DNA from: Jiangella aurantiaca
GTDB taxonomy: Bacteria > Actinomycetota > Actinomycetes > Jiangellales > Jiangellaceae
Assembly: GCF_004349105.1 (NCBI RefSeq)
Contig: NZ_SMLB01000064.1
Coordinates: 1-34,060, forward strand
Direction: 5' to 3'
Length of the DNA: 34,060 nt
Shown here: positions 25,774 to 34,060 of the stretch, piece after piece
How the letters are laid out: every line of letters starts with the position of its first letter
Numbering within the stretch: the first letter of the stretch is position 1
Program-made: the position numbers and the translations under genes
Notes under the pieces: model-generated
Seen by the model: the letters and a program-made list of their open reading frames with translations, nothing else
What the model was told of the DNA's origin: nothing
Database searches by the model: none

Positions 25774-25913
25774 GTGCCCATCATGGTCGACCGGCCGGTC
25801 CCGTGGTGTCGCGGGGTGCTCGTGCGGGCGGGGTCGCCGGGCCGCCGGGTACGCCCGCGGGCGGCCGGATCTCAGGGTCCGTCTCCGGGATCATCCGGGT
25901 GATCGAGCGCACA

Positions 25914-25943
25914 TTGCCGGGCACCATGTGAGCAGGGCATAAT
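25914..25943 (+). promoter_or_regulatory. Candidate promoter for the di-iron protein gene
   Basis: TTGCCG (25914-25919) and CATAAT (25938-25943) are separated by 18 bp, at the edge of an AT-rich patch (25938-25982) that also holds TATAAA. Transcription from here would leave a leader of about 80 nt. The same AT-rich patch must contain the fumC promoter on the other strand, but no clear pair of boxes is visible there. Confidence 0.4.
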
Positions 25944-26031
25944 CACAATATAAAGAATGAGCCTTCGTTTTATGAGGACTTAAGGGAGGGACGGGGCGGG
26001 ACACCCATTCCGGCACGTCGCCCCGGCACAC

Positions 26032-26826
26032 ATGGCCTTCGACATCCGTGACTACACTCGAACGTCCCAGGCCGTGCAGTGGCAGGACCTGCCGCTGGAC
26101 GAGTTCCGGACCGACCCGCTGCCGCCCGACACGTTGCGCAGCCTCCGCTACATGTGCGACGTCGAGTACCACACCGTCTGCTACCTGCGCGACATGCTCG
26201 TGACGCCGTCGCACAAGGACCCGCAGGTCACCGCGTTCATGACGATGTGGAACATGGAGGAGTTCTGGCACGGCGAGGCGCTCGCCGAAGTGCTGAACAT
26301 GCACGGCCAGAGCATCGACTACGACCACCTCAAGTCGACCCGGCTCAAGCTGGGCTGGCGCGACAAGCTCGACCCGCTCAAGCAGTCCCTGCTGGCCAAC
26401 GTCGTCGGCCAGGACTGGGTCGCCGTGCACATGATCTGGGGTGCGGCCAACGAGTGGTCGGCCATCACCGCATACAACCGGCTCGCCGAGCTCGAGCGGC
26501 ACCCCGTCCTCGTCGAGCTGCTCAAGCGCATCGCGAAGCAAGAGGCGCGGCACGTCGCGTTCTACGCCACGCAGGCCCGCGACCGGCTGGCCCGCAGCAA
26601 GAAGGCGCAGAAGATCGCCCGGTTCGCGCTGCGCAAGTTCTGGGGCCCGGTCGGCTCCGGCGTCATGGACGAGTCCGAGGTGCGGCACGTGCTGCGCCAC
26701 CTCATGAGCGGCCCGGACGGACGGCGCGCGGCCCGCTCCATCGACGACCACATCGGCAAGATGCCGGGCCTGGCCGGCCTGCGCATCGTCGAGAACGCGC
26801 TGGACGTCAGGGGCATCCCGGCCTAG
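26032..26826 (+). CDS. Ferritin-like di-iron protein, acyl-ACP desaturase family type
   Basis: The 264-residue protein is almost entirely helical. It carries a complete carboxylate-bridged di-iron ligand set: Glu45 (DVEYHT), Glu77/His80 (EEFWH), Glu141 (NEWSAI) and Glu171/His174 (EARHVAF), the two EXXH pairs being diagnostic. This is the layout of type-2 acyl-ACP desaturases, though the protein is shorter than plant and mycobacterial DesA enzymes, so substrate and reaction are uncertain. No ribosome site precedes the ATG and no alternative start lies nearby. The gene ends inside the 3' end of the convergent methyltransferase gene (20-bp overlap). Confidence 0.88.
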   Translation: MAFDIRDYTRTSQAVQWQDLPLDEFRTDPLPPDTLRSLRYMCDVEYHTVCYLRDMLVTPSHKDPQVTAFMTMWNMEEFWHGEALAEVLNMHGQSIDYDHLKSTRLKLGWRDKLDPLKQSLLANVVGQDWVAVHMIWGAANEWSAITAYNRLAELERHPVLVELLKRIAKQEARHVAFYATQARDRLARSKKAQKIARFALRKFWGPVGSGVMDESEVRHVLRHLMSGPDGRRAARSIDDHIGKMPGLAGLRIVENALDVRGIPA

Positions 26827-27511
26827 CCCGGCGGGCTGGGCGGCGGGCGACGTAGACGTGGTATTCGACGTCGCGGCTCTCCCGCTGGACCGTCCGCATC
26901 ACCTGCTCGACGTCTCCGACGGCGTCCGCCAGTACGCCGGCCAGGACCGGCGCCGGGGTCGCCGACCAGACCGCCAGCATCCCGCCCGGGCGCAGCGCCC
27001 GGGCGGCGACGGTGAGCAGCGGCCGCTGGTACACCTCGGCGTTGTCCTGGTGCACGAGGAAGTGCGGCCCGTTGTCGACGTCGAGCAGGATGCCGTCGTA
27101 CGTCGACGGCGGCACCGCCGGCAGCATCGCGCGCACGTCGTCGACTACCATCCGCACCCGTGAGTCTCCGACGACGGCGTCCTGCCCGGGCACGACGCCG
27201 CGGCGCAGCACGTCGACCAGCGTCGGCTCGATCTCGACGACGTCGACCCGCCGCACCCGCTCGTCGGCCAGCAGCGACTCGACGGTGAACCCGAAGCCGA
27301 GCCCGGCCACCAGCACCGTCGCCGGGTCCGGGTGGCGATCCAGCAGCAGGCCGGCCAGCAGCCGCTCCGTCGACGTCTCGGCGGTGTCCATGAGGAACGT
27401 GCCGTTGACGATCAGCTCGTAGACCGGCCCGCCGGGCGTCGACCGGCGGCGGACTACCACCTCGCCGTCGACGCCGTCGTGGCGGACCAGGGTCTGCGGG
27501 CTGTCGAACAC
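26807..27511 (-). CDS. Spermidine-synthase-like SAM-dependent methyltransferase-fold protein
   Basis: The 234-residue protein has a short beta N-terminal part (VYELIVNGTFLMDTAETSTERLLA) and a Rossmann fold. Its glycine motif is VLVAGLGFGFTVESLL, with acidic loops VDVVEIEPTLVDVLRR and YDGILLDVDNGPHFLV. This resembles the polyamine-synthase branch, but with DVDNGP in place of the usual 'D..DP' motif, so polyamine transfer is not certain. The start is uncertain. The GTG at 27511 has TACGGT six bases upstream, fitting a leaderless message. An in-frame GTG at 27565 has GGAG 9 nt upstream. It is divergent from lpqY. Confidence 0.82.
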   Translation of the reverse strand: MFDSPQTLVRHDGVDGEVVVRRRSTPGGPVYELIVNGTFLMDTAETSTERLLAGLLLDRHPDPATVLVAGLGFGFTVESLLADERVRRVDVVEIEPTLVDVLRRGVVPGQDAVVGDSRVRMVVDDVRAMLPAVPPSTYDGILLDVDNGPHFLVHQDNAEVYQRPLLTVAARALRPGGMLAVWSATPAPVLAGVLADAVGDVEQVMRTVQRESRDVEYHVYVARRPARRARPGCP

Positions 27512-27625
27512 GAGAACACCGTATGTCCTCGACCAGCGGCACCCGATGTCGTAGGTTCGACTCACACCCTGACGCTCCGATGACGAAGCGGTCACCTGGA
27601 GCGCAGCCTGCTCCATGGAGGCGAT

Positions 27626-28912
27626 GTGCGCAGAAGGACCGTCAGCGTCGCGGCCGCCACTGTTCTGCTCACGGCGCTGGCCGCCTGTGGCAGCGACGAA
27701 ACCACACCGACACTCACGTGGTACATCAACCCCGACAACGGCGGTCAGGTCGAGCTGGCCCGCCGATGTACCGAAGCCGCCGACGGCGCCTACCGCATCG
27801 AGACGTCGCTGCTGCCCCGCGAGGCCTCCGCGCAACGCGAGCAGCTGGCTCGGCGGCTCGCCGCGAACGACTCGTCCATCGACATCATCAGCCTCGACCC
27901 GCCGTTCATCCCGGAGCTGGCCGAGGCCGGGTTCCTCGCGGAGATCCCCGACGACGTCGCCGAGGCCGTCACCGAGAACGTCGTGCAGGGCGCCATCGAC
28001 GGCGCCACCTGGCGCGACCAGCTGGTCGCCGTCCCGTTCTGGGCCAACACCCAGCTGCTGTGGTACCGCAAGTCGGTGGCACAGGCGGCCGGCCTGGACC
28101 CGGAGAACGAGCCGGTCACCTGGGAGCAGCTGATCGCGGCCGCCCAGTCGCAGGACAAGTACCTGGGCGTGCAGGGCATCCGGGCCGAGGCGCTGACGGT
28201 ATGGATCAACGCGCTGGTCGCCTCGGCCGGCGGTGAGATCCTCGACAACCCGGAGGCGCCGGCCGACCAGGTCCAGCTCGGGCTCGAGTCCGACGCCGGG
28301 CAGGCCGCGGCGCAGATCATCGAGGACATCGCCCGCAACGGGCTCGGCGGCCCGGGCCTGGCGAACCAGGACGAGAACGGCGCGATGCTGCAGTTCCAGG
28401 GCGACCGCGGGTCGTTCATGGTCAACTGGCCGTTCGTCTGGGCGGCCACGCTCGCCGGCGTCGAGGCCGGCAACCTCGACCAGTCGCTGGTCGACGACAT
28501 CGGCTGGGCGCTCTATCCGGCCGTCGCCGAGGGCGAGGAGTCGCGTCCGCCGTACGGCGGCATCAGCCTCGGCATCGGCGCGTTCAGCGAGCACACCGAC
28601 CTCGCCATCGAGGCCGCGCAGTGCATCGTGACGCCCGAGAACCAGGCGTACTACATGGTCACCAACGGCAACCCGGCGTCGAACACGGAGGCGTACGACG
28701 ACCCGGAGGTCCAGGAGACCTTCCCGATGGCCGACCTCATCCGCGAGTCGCTGGAGGCGGCGGCGCCACGGCCACAGACCCCCTACTACAACGAGGTCTC
28801 GACCGGCCTGCAGAACACCTGGCATCCGCCGAGCTCCGTGACGCCCGACTCCTCGCCGGAGGATGCCACGACCTTGATCACCGAGGTGCTGAAGGGGGAG
28901 AGGCTGCTATGA
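27626..28912 (+). CDS. lpqY: LpqY-type sugar-binding lipoprotein (trehalose importer receptor)
   Basis: The 428-residue extracellular receptor has lipobox LAAC (Cys21). Several stretches match LpqY of M. tuberculosis as I remember it: [54 protein letters not shown] [13 protein letters not shown], and [12 protein letters not shown]. LpqY with SugABC recovers trehalose released at the cell surface. The GTG start has GGAGG (27617-27621) 4 nt upstream. Its stop overlaps the sugA start (ATGA). A related disaccharide is possible as ligand, since binding residues were not checked. Confidence 0.9.
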   Translation: MRRRTVSVAAATVLLTALAACGSDETTPTLTWYINPDNGGQVELARRCTEAADGAYRIETSLLPREASAQREQLARRLAANDSSIDIISLDPPFIPELAEAGFLAEIPDDVAEAVTENVVQGAIDGATWRDQLVAVPFWANTQLLWYRKSVAQAAGLDPENEPVTWEQLIAAAQSQDKYLGVQGIRAEALTVWINALVASAGGEILDNPEAPADQVQLGLESDAGQAAAQIIEDIARNGLGGPGLANQDENGAMLQFQGDRGSFMVNWPFVWAATLAGVEAGNLDQSLVDDIGWALYPAVAEGEESRPPYGGISLGIGAFSEHTDLAIEAAQCIVTPENQAYYMVTNGNPASNTEAYDDPEVQETFPMADLIRESLEAAAPRPQTPYYNEVSTGLQNTWHPPSSVTPDSSPEDATTLITEVLKGERLL

Positions 28913-29883
28913 GCACGACACAAGCGGCGGCCGGCGAGGTCAGCGGCGCCGCCGGCGACGGCCGCGACGGCGGCAGGGTCCCGCTCAGCGACCGGGCTCG
29001 GGCGGAGCGGCGGCTCGGCTGGTGGCTGGCCGGTCCGGCGTTCGTGGTGATGCTGCTGGTCACGGCGTACCCGATCCTGCAGGCGTTCTACGAGTCGCTG
29101 TTCAAGTACAGGCTCACCGATCCCGACGCCCGCGAGTTCACCTGGTTGAACAACTACGTCGTCGTGCTGTCCGACTCGATCTGGTGGCGGGCGGTCGGCG
29201 TGACGGTGCTGATCACCGTCATCACCGTCGCGGTCGAGGCGGTGCTGGGCTTCGCGCTGGCGCTGGTCATGCACCGTGCGCTGACGACGCTGCGGCCGAT
29301 CCTGCGTACCGCGATCCTCATCCCGTACGCGATCATCACCGTCGTCTCGGCGTTCGCCTGGTTCTACGCCTTCAGCATCGACTCCGGCTTCGTCAACTCC
29401 TGGTTCAACTGGCTGCCTGGCATCAGCGAGGACACCAACTGGTTCGGCGAGTTCGGCACGTCGGTCTTCGTCATCATCGCGTCGGAGATCTGGAAGACGA
29501 CGCCGTTCATCTCGCTGCTGCTGCTGGCCGGTCTCGCGCAGGTGCCCGAGGACCTGCAGGAGGCGGCGAAGGTCGACGGCGCCACCTGGTGGCAACGGCT
29601 GTACAAGGTGACGATCCCGAACATGAAGGCCGCCATCATGGTGGCGCTGCTGTTCCGGACCCTCGACGCGTTCCGCATCTTCGACAACGTCTTCATCATG
29701 ACGCAGGGCGCCAACAACACCGAGGTCGTCTCGTTCCTCGCCTACAGACAGACGATCAGCCGGCTCGAGATCGGCCTCGGCTCGGCGGTCTCGGTGCTGC
29801 TGTTCCTGTGCGTCGTGCTGATCAGCTTCCTGTTCATCAAGTTGTTCAAGGTCGATCTGGCCAGCGCGAGAGGGGAGCGGTGA
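28909..29883 (+). CDS. sugA: Sugar ABC transporter permease SugA
   Basis: The 324-residue protein begins with a Gly/Ala-rich cytoplasmic tail of about 35 residues, then six helices starting at [28 protein letters not shown]. The EAA coupling motif is [35 protein letters not shown] precedes the ATG within the end of lpqY. It is a CUT1-type permease that pairs with SugB. Confidence 0.93.
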   Translation: MSTTQAAAGEVSGAAGDGRDGGRVPLSDRARAERRLGWWLAGPAFVVMLLVTAYPILQAFYESLFKYRLTDPDAREFTWLNNYVVVLSDSIWWRAVGVTVLITVITVAVEAVLGFALALVMHRALTTLRPILRTAILIPYAIITVVSAFAWFYAFSIDSGFVNSWFNWLPGISEDTNWFGEFGTSVFVIIASEIWKTTPFISLLLLAGLAQVPEDLQEAAKVDGATWWQRLYKVTIPNMKAAIMVALLFRTLDAFRIFDNVFIMTQGANNTEVVSFLAYRQTISRLEIGLGSAVSVLLFLCVVLISFLFIKLFKVDLASARGER

Positions 29884-30731
29884 TGGACGAGGGTCAGCTC
29901 TCGCGCGGCACCAAGGCCTGGTGGTGGGTCGCCGGCATCGCCGTCATCGTCTACGCGCTGTTCCCCGTGGCGTGGATCGTGTCGCTGTCGTTCAAGACCC
30001 CCAGCGACCTGGCGAACCTGCAGTTCCTGCCGACGAACTGGGTGTGGGACAACTACGACAACATCCTGGTCGGTGACGCCCAGAACCTGTTCCTGTCGGC
30101 GCTGCGCAACTCCGTCGGCATCTCGCTGATCGCCACGTTCATCTCGGTGGTGCTGGCGACGTTCGCGGCGTACGCGATCGCCCGGCTGGACTTCCCGGGC
30201 AAGCGGCTCATCCTGACGACGGCGCTCGCGGTGGCGATCTTCCCGGTCATCTCGATCGTCACGCCGCTGTTCAACCTGTGGCGCAACATCGGCCTGTACG
30301 ACACCTGGCCCGGCCTGATCATCCCGTACCTCTCACTGACGCTGCCGATCTCGATCTGGACGCTGTCAGCGTTCTTCCGGCAGATCCCGTGGGAGCTGGA
30401 GCAGGCGGCGCAGGTCGACGGCGCCACCACCTGGCAGGCGTTCCGCAAGGTGATCGTGCCGCTCGCGACGCCCGGCGTCTTCACGACGGCGATCATCTCG
30501 TTCTTCATCGCATGGAACGACTTCGTCTACGGCATCTCGCTGACCTCGACCGAGGCGGCCCGGCCGGTCCCCGCGGCGCTGGCGTTCTTCACCGGCGCAT
30601 CGCAGTTCGAGGAGCCCACCGGAGCGATCGCGGCCGCCGCCGTGGTCGTCACCATCCCGGTCGTCATCCTCGTCCTGCTGTTCCAACGCCGGATCGTCTC
30701 CGGCCTGACCCAGGGCGCCGTCAAGGGCTGA
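29883..30731 (+). CDS. sugB: Sugar ABC transporter permease SugB
   Basis: The 282-residue CUT1 permease has six helices ([24 protein letters not shown] first) and the coupling motif [23 protein letters not shown]. Its ATG shares a base with the sugA stop (TGATG), so the two are translationally coupled. SugA and SugB make the heterodimeric channel. Confidence 0.93.
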   Translation: MDEGQLSRGTKAWWWVAGIAVIVYALFPVAWIVSLSFKTPSDLANLQFLPTNWVWDNYDNILVGDAQNLFLSALRNSVGISLIATFISVVLATFAAYAIARLDFPGKRLILTTALAVAIFPVISIVTPLFNLWRNIGLYDTWPGLIIPYLSLTLPISIWTLSAFFRQIPWELEQAAQVDGATTWQAFRKVIVPLATPGVFTTAIISFFIAWNDFVYGISLTSTEAARPVPAALAFFTGASQFEEPTGAIAAAAVVVTIPVVILVLLFQRRIVSGLTQGAVKG

Positions 30732-30757
30732 CGCCGTCGTAACTGGAGGAGATCCCC

Positions 30758-32017
<1,260 letters not shown>

Positions 32018-32145
32018 GGGTCTCCCTGGTCACCTGGGACTGACGTCAGACCTCGCGGTCGGCTGCCACCGCTCCTTCCTCGGGGGTAGATCTCCGGGAT
32101 TTCTCCTCCATCCGGACGGCTGGGTGATTGCTAAGGTCATCAGTT

Positions 32146-32784
32146 GTGGACGAGACACGCGACCAGCGGGCGATGCGGGCGTCCGATGCCGACCGCGAGC
32201 ACGTCGCCGACGTCCTGCGCCAGGCGGCCTCCGACGGCCGATTGAGCCTCACCGAGCTGGAAGAACGCATCGAGGCGCTGTACGCCGCCAAGACGTACGC
32301 CGACTTCGAGCCCGTGATCAGCGACCTCCCCGGCGACGTTCCGCTGCCGCCGTCCTCCGCCGTCGTGCGCCGGACCGCATCCGCGCCGGCCCCGTCGCAG
32401 TCGCCGTCGGCCAGGGTCGGCGGCGTCCCGTCCGCGCGCAGCGCGAAGGTCGTCTTCAGCGGCATCCAGCGCCGCGGCGACTGGGTGGTGCCGCAGTACT
32501 ACCGCATCAAGGCCGTCTTCGGCGGCGCCGACCTCGACCTGCGCGAGGCGACGCTCGAGGCGGCCGAGGTCGAGATCGACATCAGGGCGGTCTTCGGCGG
32601 CGTGAACATCGTCGTGCCGCCCGACCTGCGGGTGTCGGTCGACGGCGACGGCATCTTCGGCGCGTTCAACGACGACACCACCCGCGGCCCGCAGCCGGAC
32701 CCGGGCGCACCGGTCGTCCGGATCACGGGCAAGGCCGTGTTCGGCGGGGTCAACGTCCAGCGCAAGTCGGCAGGCGAGCGATGA
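32146..32784 (+). CDS. DUF1707 protein with LiaF-like C-terminal domain (copy 1)
   Basis: The 212-residue protein starts with a DUF1707 helical domain (MRASDADREHVADVLRQAASDGRLSLTELEERIEALYAAKTYADFEPVISDLP), then a Pro/Ser/Ala linker. The C-terminal beta-repeat domain has repeated VFGG units (IKAVFGGADLDLREA, IRAVFGGVNIVVP, GKAVFGGVNVQ), as in LiaF/DUF2154. It has no membrane segment. The GTG at 32146 has TAAGGT 8 nt upstream and no good ribosome site, suggesting a leaderless start; the ATG at 32173 is the alternative. It overlaps copy 2 by ATGA. LiaF-type domains sense or signal envelope stress; the role here is not known. Confidence 0.88.
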   Translation: MDETRDQRAMRASDADREHVADVLRQAASDGRLSLTELEERIEALYAAKTYADFEPVISDLPGDVPLPPSSAVVRRTASAPAPSQSPSARVGGVPSARSAKVVFSGIQRRGDWVVPQYYRIKAVFGGADLDLREATLEAAEVEIDIRAVFGGVNIVVPPDLRVSVDGDGIFGAFNDDTTRGPQPDPGAPVVRITGKAVFGGVNVQRKSAGER

Positions 32785-33515
32785 GCGAGGTTCCCGACCA
32801 GCCGAAGCCCGCGCCTGGCGTCGAGTTCCCCGACGTCCGCAGCGCCGCCGACCTGCGCTGCTCTGACGTCGACCGCGAACGGGTCGCCGAAGCGCTGCGC
32901 CAGGCCGCCGGCGACGGCCGTCTCACCCTCACCGAACTGGAGGAGCGGCTGGAGGCCACGTTCAAGGCCCGCACGTACGGCGAACTGCAGCCGATCACCC
33001 GCGACCTCCCGCAGGGCCCGTACCCACTGCCCGGCGGCAACCCGGCGGCGAACTGGCAGCAGGGCCGGCCGGCGGCGGGCGCCGCCCCGGTCGTATCGGC
33101 CGCGGGTGCCGCGCAGCCACCGCTGCCGCCGTCCGACGGCCCGGTCCGTCGCGCCGAGCGCATCACCAGCGTGCTCAGCAACGAGAAGCGCCGGGGCCGC
33201 TGGGAGGTGCCCGCCCGCATCGACGTCACGTCGATCCTGGGCGAGGTCGTGCTCGACTTCACCGAGGCGGTCGTGCGAACCCCCGAGGTCGAGATCCAGA
33301 CCGCGATCGTGCTGGGCAGCCTCACGCTGATCGTGCCCGAAGGCATCGACGTCCGGCTCGACGAGGGCACGAACATCCTCGGCGAGCGGAAGATGAAGCT
33401 GCGCGAGCCGGTGACCCCCGGCGCGCCGGTCTACCGGGTGCGCGGCTTCGTCCTGCTGGGCGAGGTCACCGTGCGCCCGCCGCGCGACAAGCGCCGTTCA
33501 ATTCTCGGCCACTGA
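32781..33515 (+). CDS. DUF1707 protein with LiaF-like C-terminal domain (copy 2)
   Basis: This 244-residue paralogue of the preceding gene has the DUF1707 domain at about 24-78 (LRCSDVDRERVAEALRQAAGDGRLTLTELEERLEATFKARTYGELQPITRDLP). It has a longer Ala/Pro linker and a beta-repeat C-terminus (SILGEVVLDFTEA, IVLGSLTLIVP, GFVLLGEVTVRPP). In its C-terminus LGE/LGS units replace the VFGG units of copy 1, so the two have diverged after duplication. Translation is coupled to copy 1. The basic tail (RDKRRSILGH) ends the protein. Confidence 0.88.
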   Translation: MSEVPDQPKPAPGVEFPDVRSAADLRCSDVDRERVAEALRQAAGDGRLTLTELEERLEATFKARTYGELQPITRDLPQGPYPLPGGNPAANWQQGRPAAGAAPVVSAAGAAQPPLPPSDGPVRRAERITSVLSNEKRRGRWEVPARIDVTSILGEVVLDFTEAVVRTPEVEIQTAIVLGSLTLIVPEGIDVRLDEGTNILGERKMKLREPVTPGAPVYRVRGFVLLGEVTVRPPRDKRRSILGH

Positions 33516-33538
33516 CCAGCGTTCGGGGGTTCACCGTC

Positions 33539-33847
33539 GTGGGTGATCATTCGCCGGTGAGTCCGCACAGCGCCCTGCGCCGGCTGCTGCCGGTGCTGGT
33601 CCTGCTCGCCGTCCTCACGCTCGGCGCCACGGCACCGGCGGCCGCCGCGCCGGCGGTTCCCGTGGCGGCGGTTCCCGTGGCGGTCAGCGTCGCGACGCCC
33701 GCCGGCGCCCCAACCGTCTCGCCCGACGACGCCGACGACCACTTCGGCTGGGGTCCGTCCGGCGTCGTCTGGGGCGGTTTCGGCTGGCTCGGCCTCGTGC
33801 TGGTGACCGCCATCCTGCTGCGCCGCCGCGCCTCCCGCCGTCGCTGA
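33539..33847 (+). CDS. Small exported membrane-anchored protein
   Basis: The 102-residue protein has a signal peptide (LRRLLPVLVLLAVLTLGATAPAAAA), a short mature region with an acidic patch (SPDDADDHFGWGPSG), then a second hydrophobic helix (GFGWLGLVLVTAILL) and an Arg-rich end (RRRASRRR). It starts at GTG 33539 with a G-run about 9 nt upstream, 24 nt after the DUF1707 copy 2 stop. The arrangement of signal peptide, short ectodomain, helix and basic tail resembles surface-sorting tails, but there is no LPXTG motif. A 15-nt tandem duplication lies at the signal-peptide end. Confidence 0.7.
   Translation: MGDHSPVSPHSALRRLLPVLVLLAVLTLGATAPAAAAPAVPVAAVPVAVSVATPAGAPTVSPDDADDHFGWGPSGVVWGGFGWLGLVLVTAILLRRRASRRR
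33653..33682 (+). repeat. Tandem 15-nt duplication
   Basis: GCGGTTCCCGTGGCG is repeated exactly twice, in frame, giving two AVPVA units just after the predicted signal peptide. Such short in-frame copies arise by slippage and can vary among strains. Confidence 0.85.
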
Positions 33848-33982
33848 CCTGGCAGAGCGCAGAACGGCGCAACGAGGGGCCTTCCGGCTCCATGGCGCCC
33901 TGCGGCGCGGCATCTGAACCGTACGCTGTTGATCAAACTCACCGACCCGATCCGTGGGCCTTCTCTCCGGTGAGCCGCGACG

Positions 33983-34060
33983 GTGGACGACTATCAGGGC
34001 GATGCGGGGGGTGGCGGGCCGCCCGCCCGGCATGACTGGCTGTCAGGGGCGGGGAAGGTG
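33983..34060 (+). CDS. Possible start of a further gene, cut by the window edge
   Basis: From the GTG at 33983 the frame stays open for 26 codons to the end of the window (starting VDDYQGDAGGGGPPARHDW). The first residues look like the acidic, Gly-rich starts common in Actinobacteria. There is no clear ribosome site and no family can be named. The 135 bp before it show no gene. Confidence 0.3.
   Translation, partial: MDDYQGDAGGGGPPARHDWLSGAGKV

Noticed and set aside
27541-27580. A tRNA-like T-arm sequence (GGTTCGACTC)
   Set aside because: No matching acceptor stem, anticodon arm or D-arm could be found around it.

Overview
The window comes from a high-GC Gram-positive bacterium, an actinobacterium that makes mycothiol. 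The evidence is the very GC-rich codon use with many GTG starts, a mycothiol S-conjugate amidase (mca), a DinB/mycothiol-type protein, a DUF4307-mca-DUF255-hemolysin III-cis-prenyltransferase order that matches Mycobacterium tuberculosis Rv1080c to Rv1086 as I recall it, and an LpqY-SugABC type sugar importer. I cannot assign a genus. I found no rRNA, tRNA, CRISPR array, insertion sequence or prophage gene.

Layout. 1-1116: the end of a beta-repeat (DUF4097-like) gene overlapping a DUF2089 zinc-ribbon/HTH gene. 1120-3085: a near-consensus promoter and a two-gene DrrAB-type ABC exporter, ending at a strong shared hairpin. 3158-13095: the conserved greA / DUF4307 / mca / small membrane protein / DUF255 / hemolysin III / Z-prenyl synthase block. 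It is interrupted by an AraC regulator, a VOC protein and a secreted ScyD-like protein (5692-7877), and by a conserved hypothetical plus a membrane protein (10538-11521). 13152-15225 (minus): an ECF sigma factor with a SnoaL-like tail, a translationally coupled DinB-type protein, and a VOC protein. 15319-15810: a decayed NmrA-like reductase pseudogene. 15878-20804 (minus): a peptide-importer operon (binding lipoprotein, M14 carboxypeptidase, two permeases) with no ATPase gene. It faces a GbsR/MarR-type regulator (21046-21540) across repeats that look like operators.

21541-22024 is a long intergenic stretch carrying a compound palindrome. Then come PIN-PhoH (22025-23365), a secreted transglycosylase-like protein, fumarase C (minus), a ferritin-like di-iron desaturase-family protein, a spermidine-synthase-like methyltransferase (minus), the lpqY-sugA-sugB-sugC operon (27626-32017), two tandem DUF1707 genes, a small exported protein and possibly the first codons of another gene at the right edge.

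Most of the window is chromosomal housekeeping and nutrient uptake, and I do not see a clear new defence or mobile system. The parts most worth a second look are a 27-bp RNA hairpin at 8099-8156 whose imperfections are nearly all G-U pairs, the compound palindrome at 21623-21722, the ATPase-less peptide operon with its embedded peptidase and candidate operators, and the broken reductase gene beside it.
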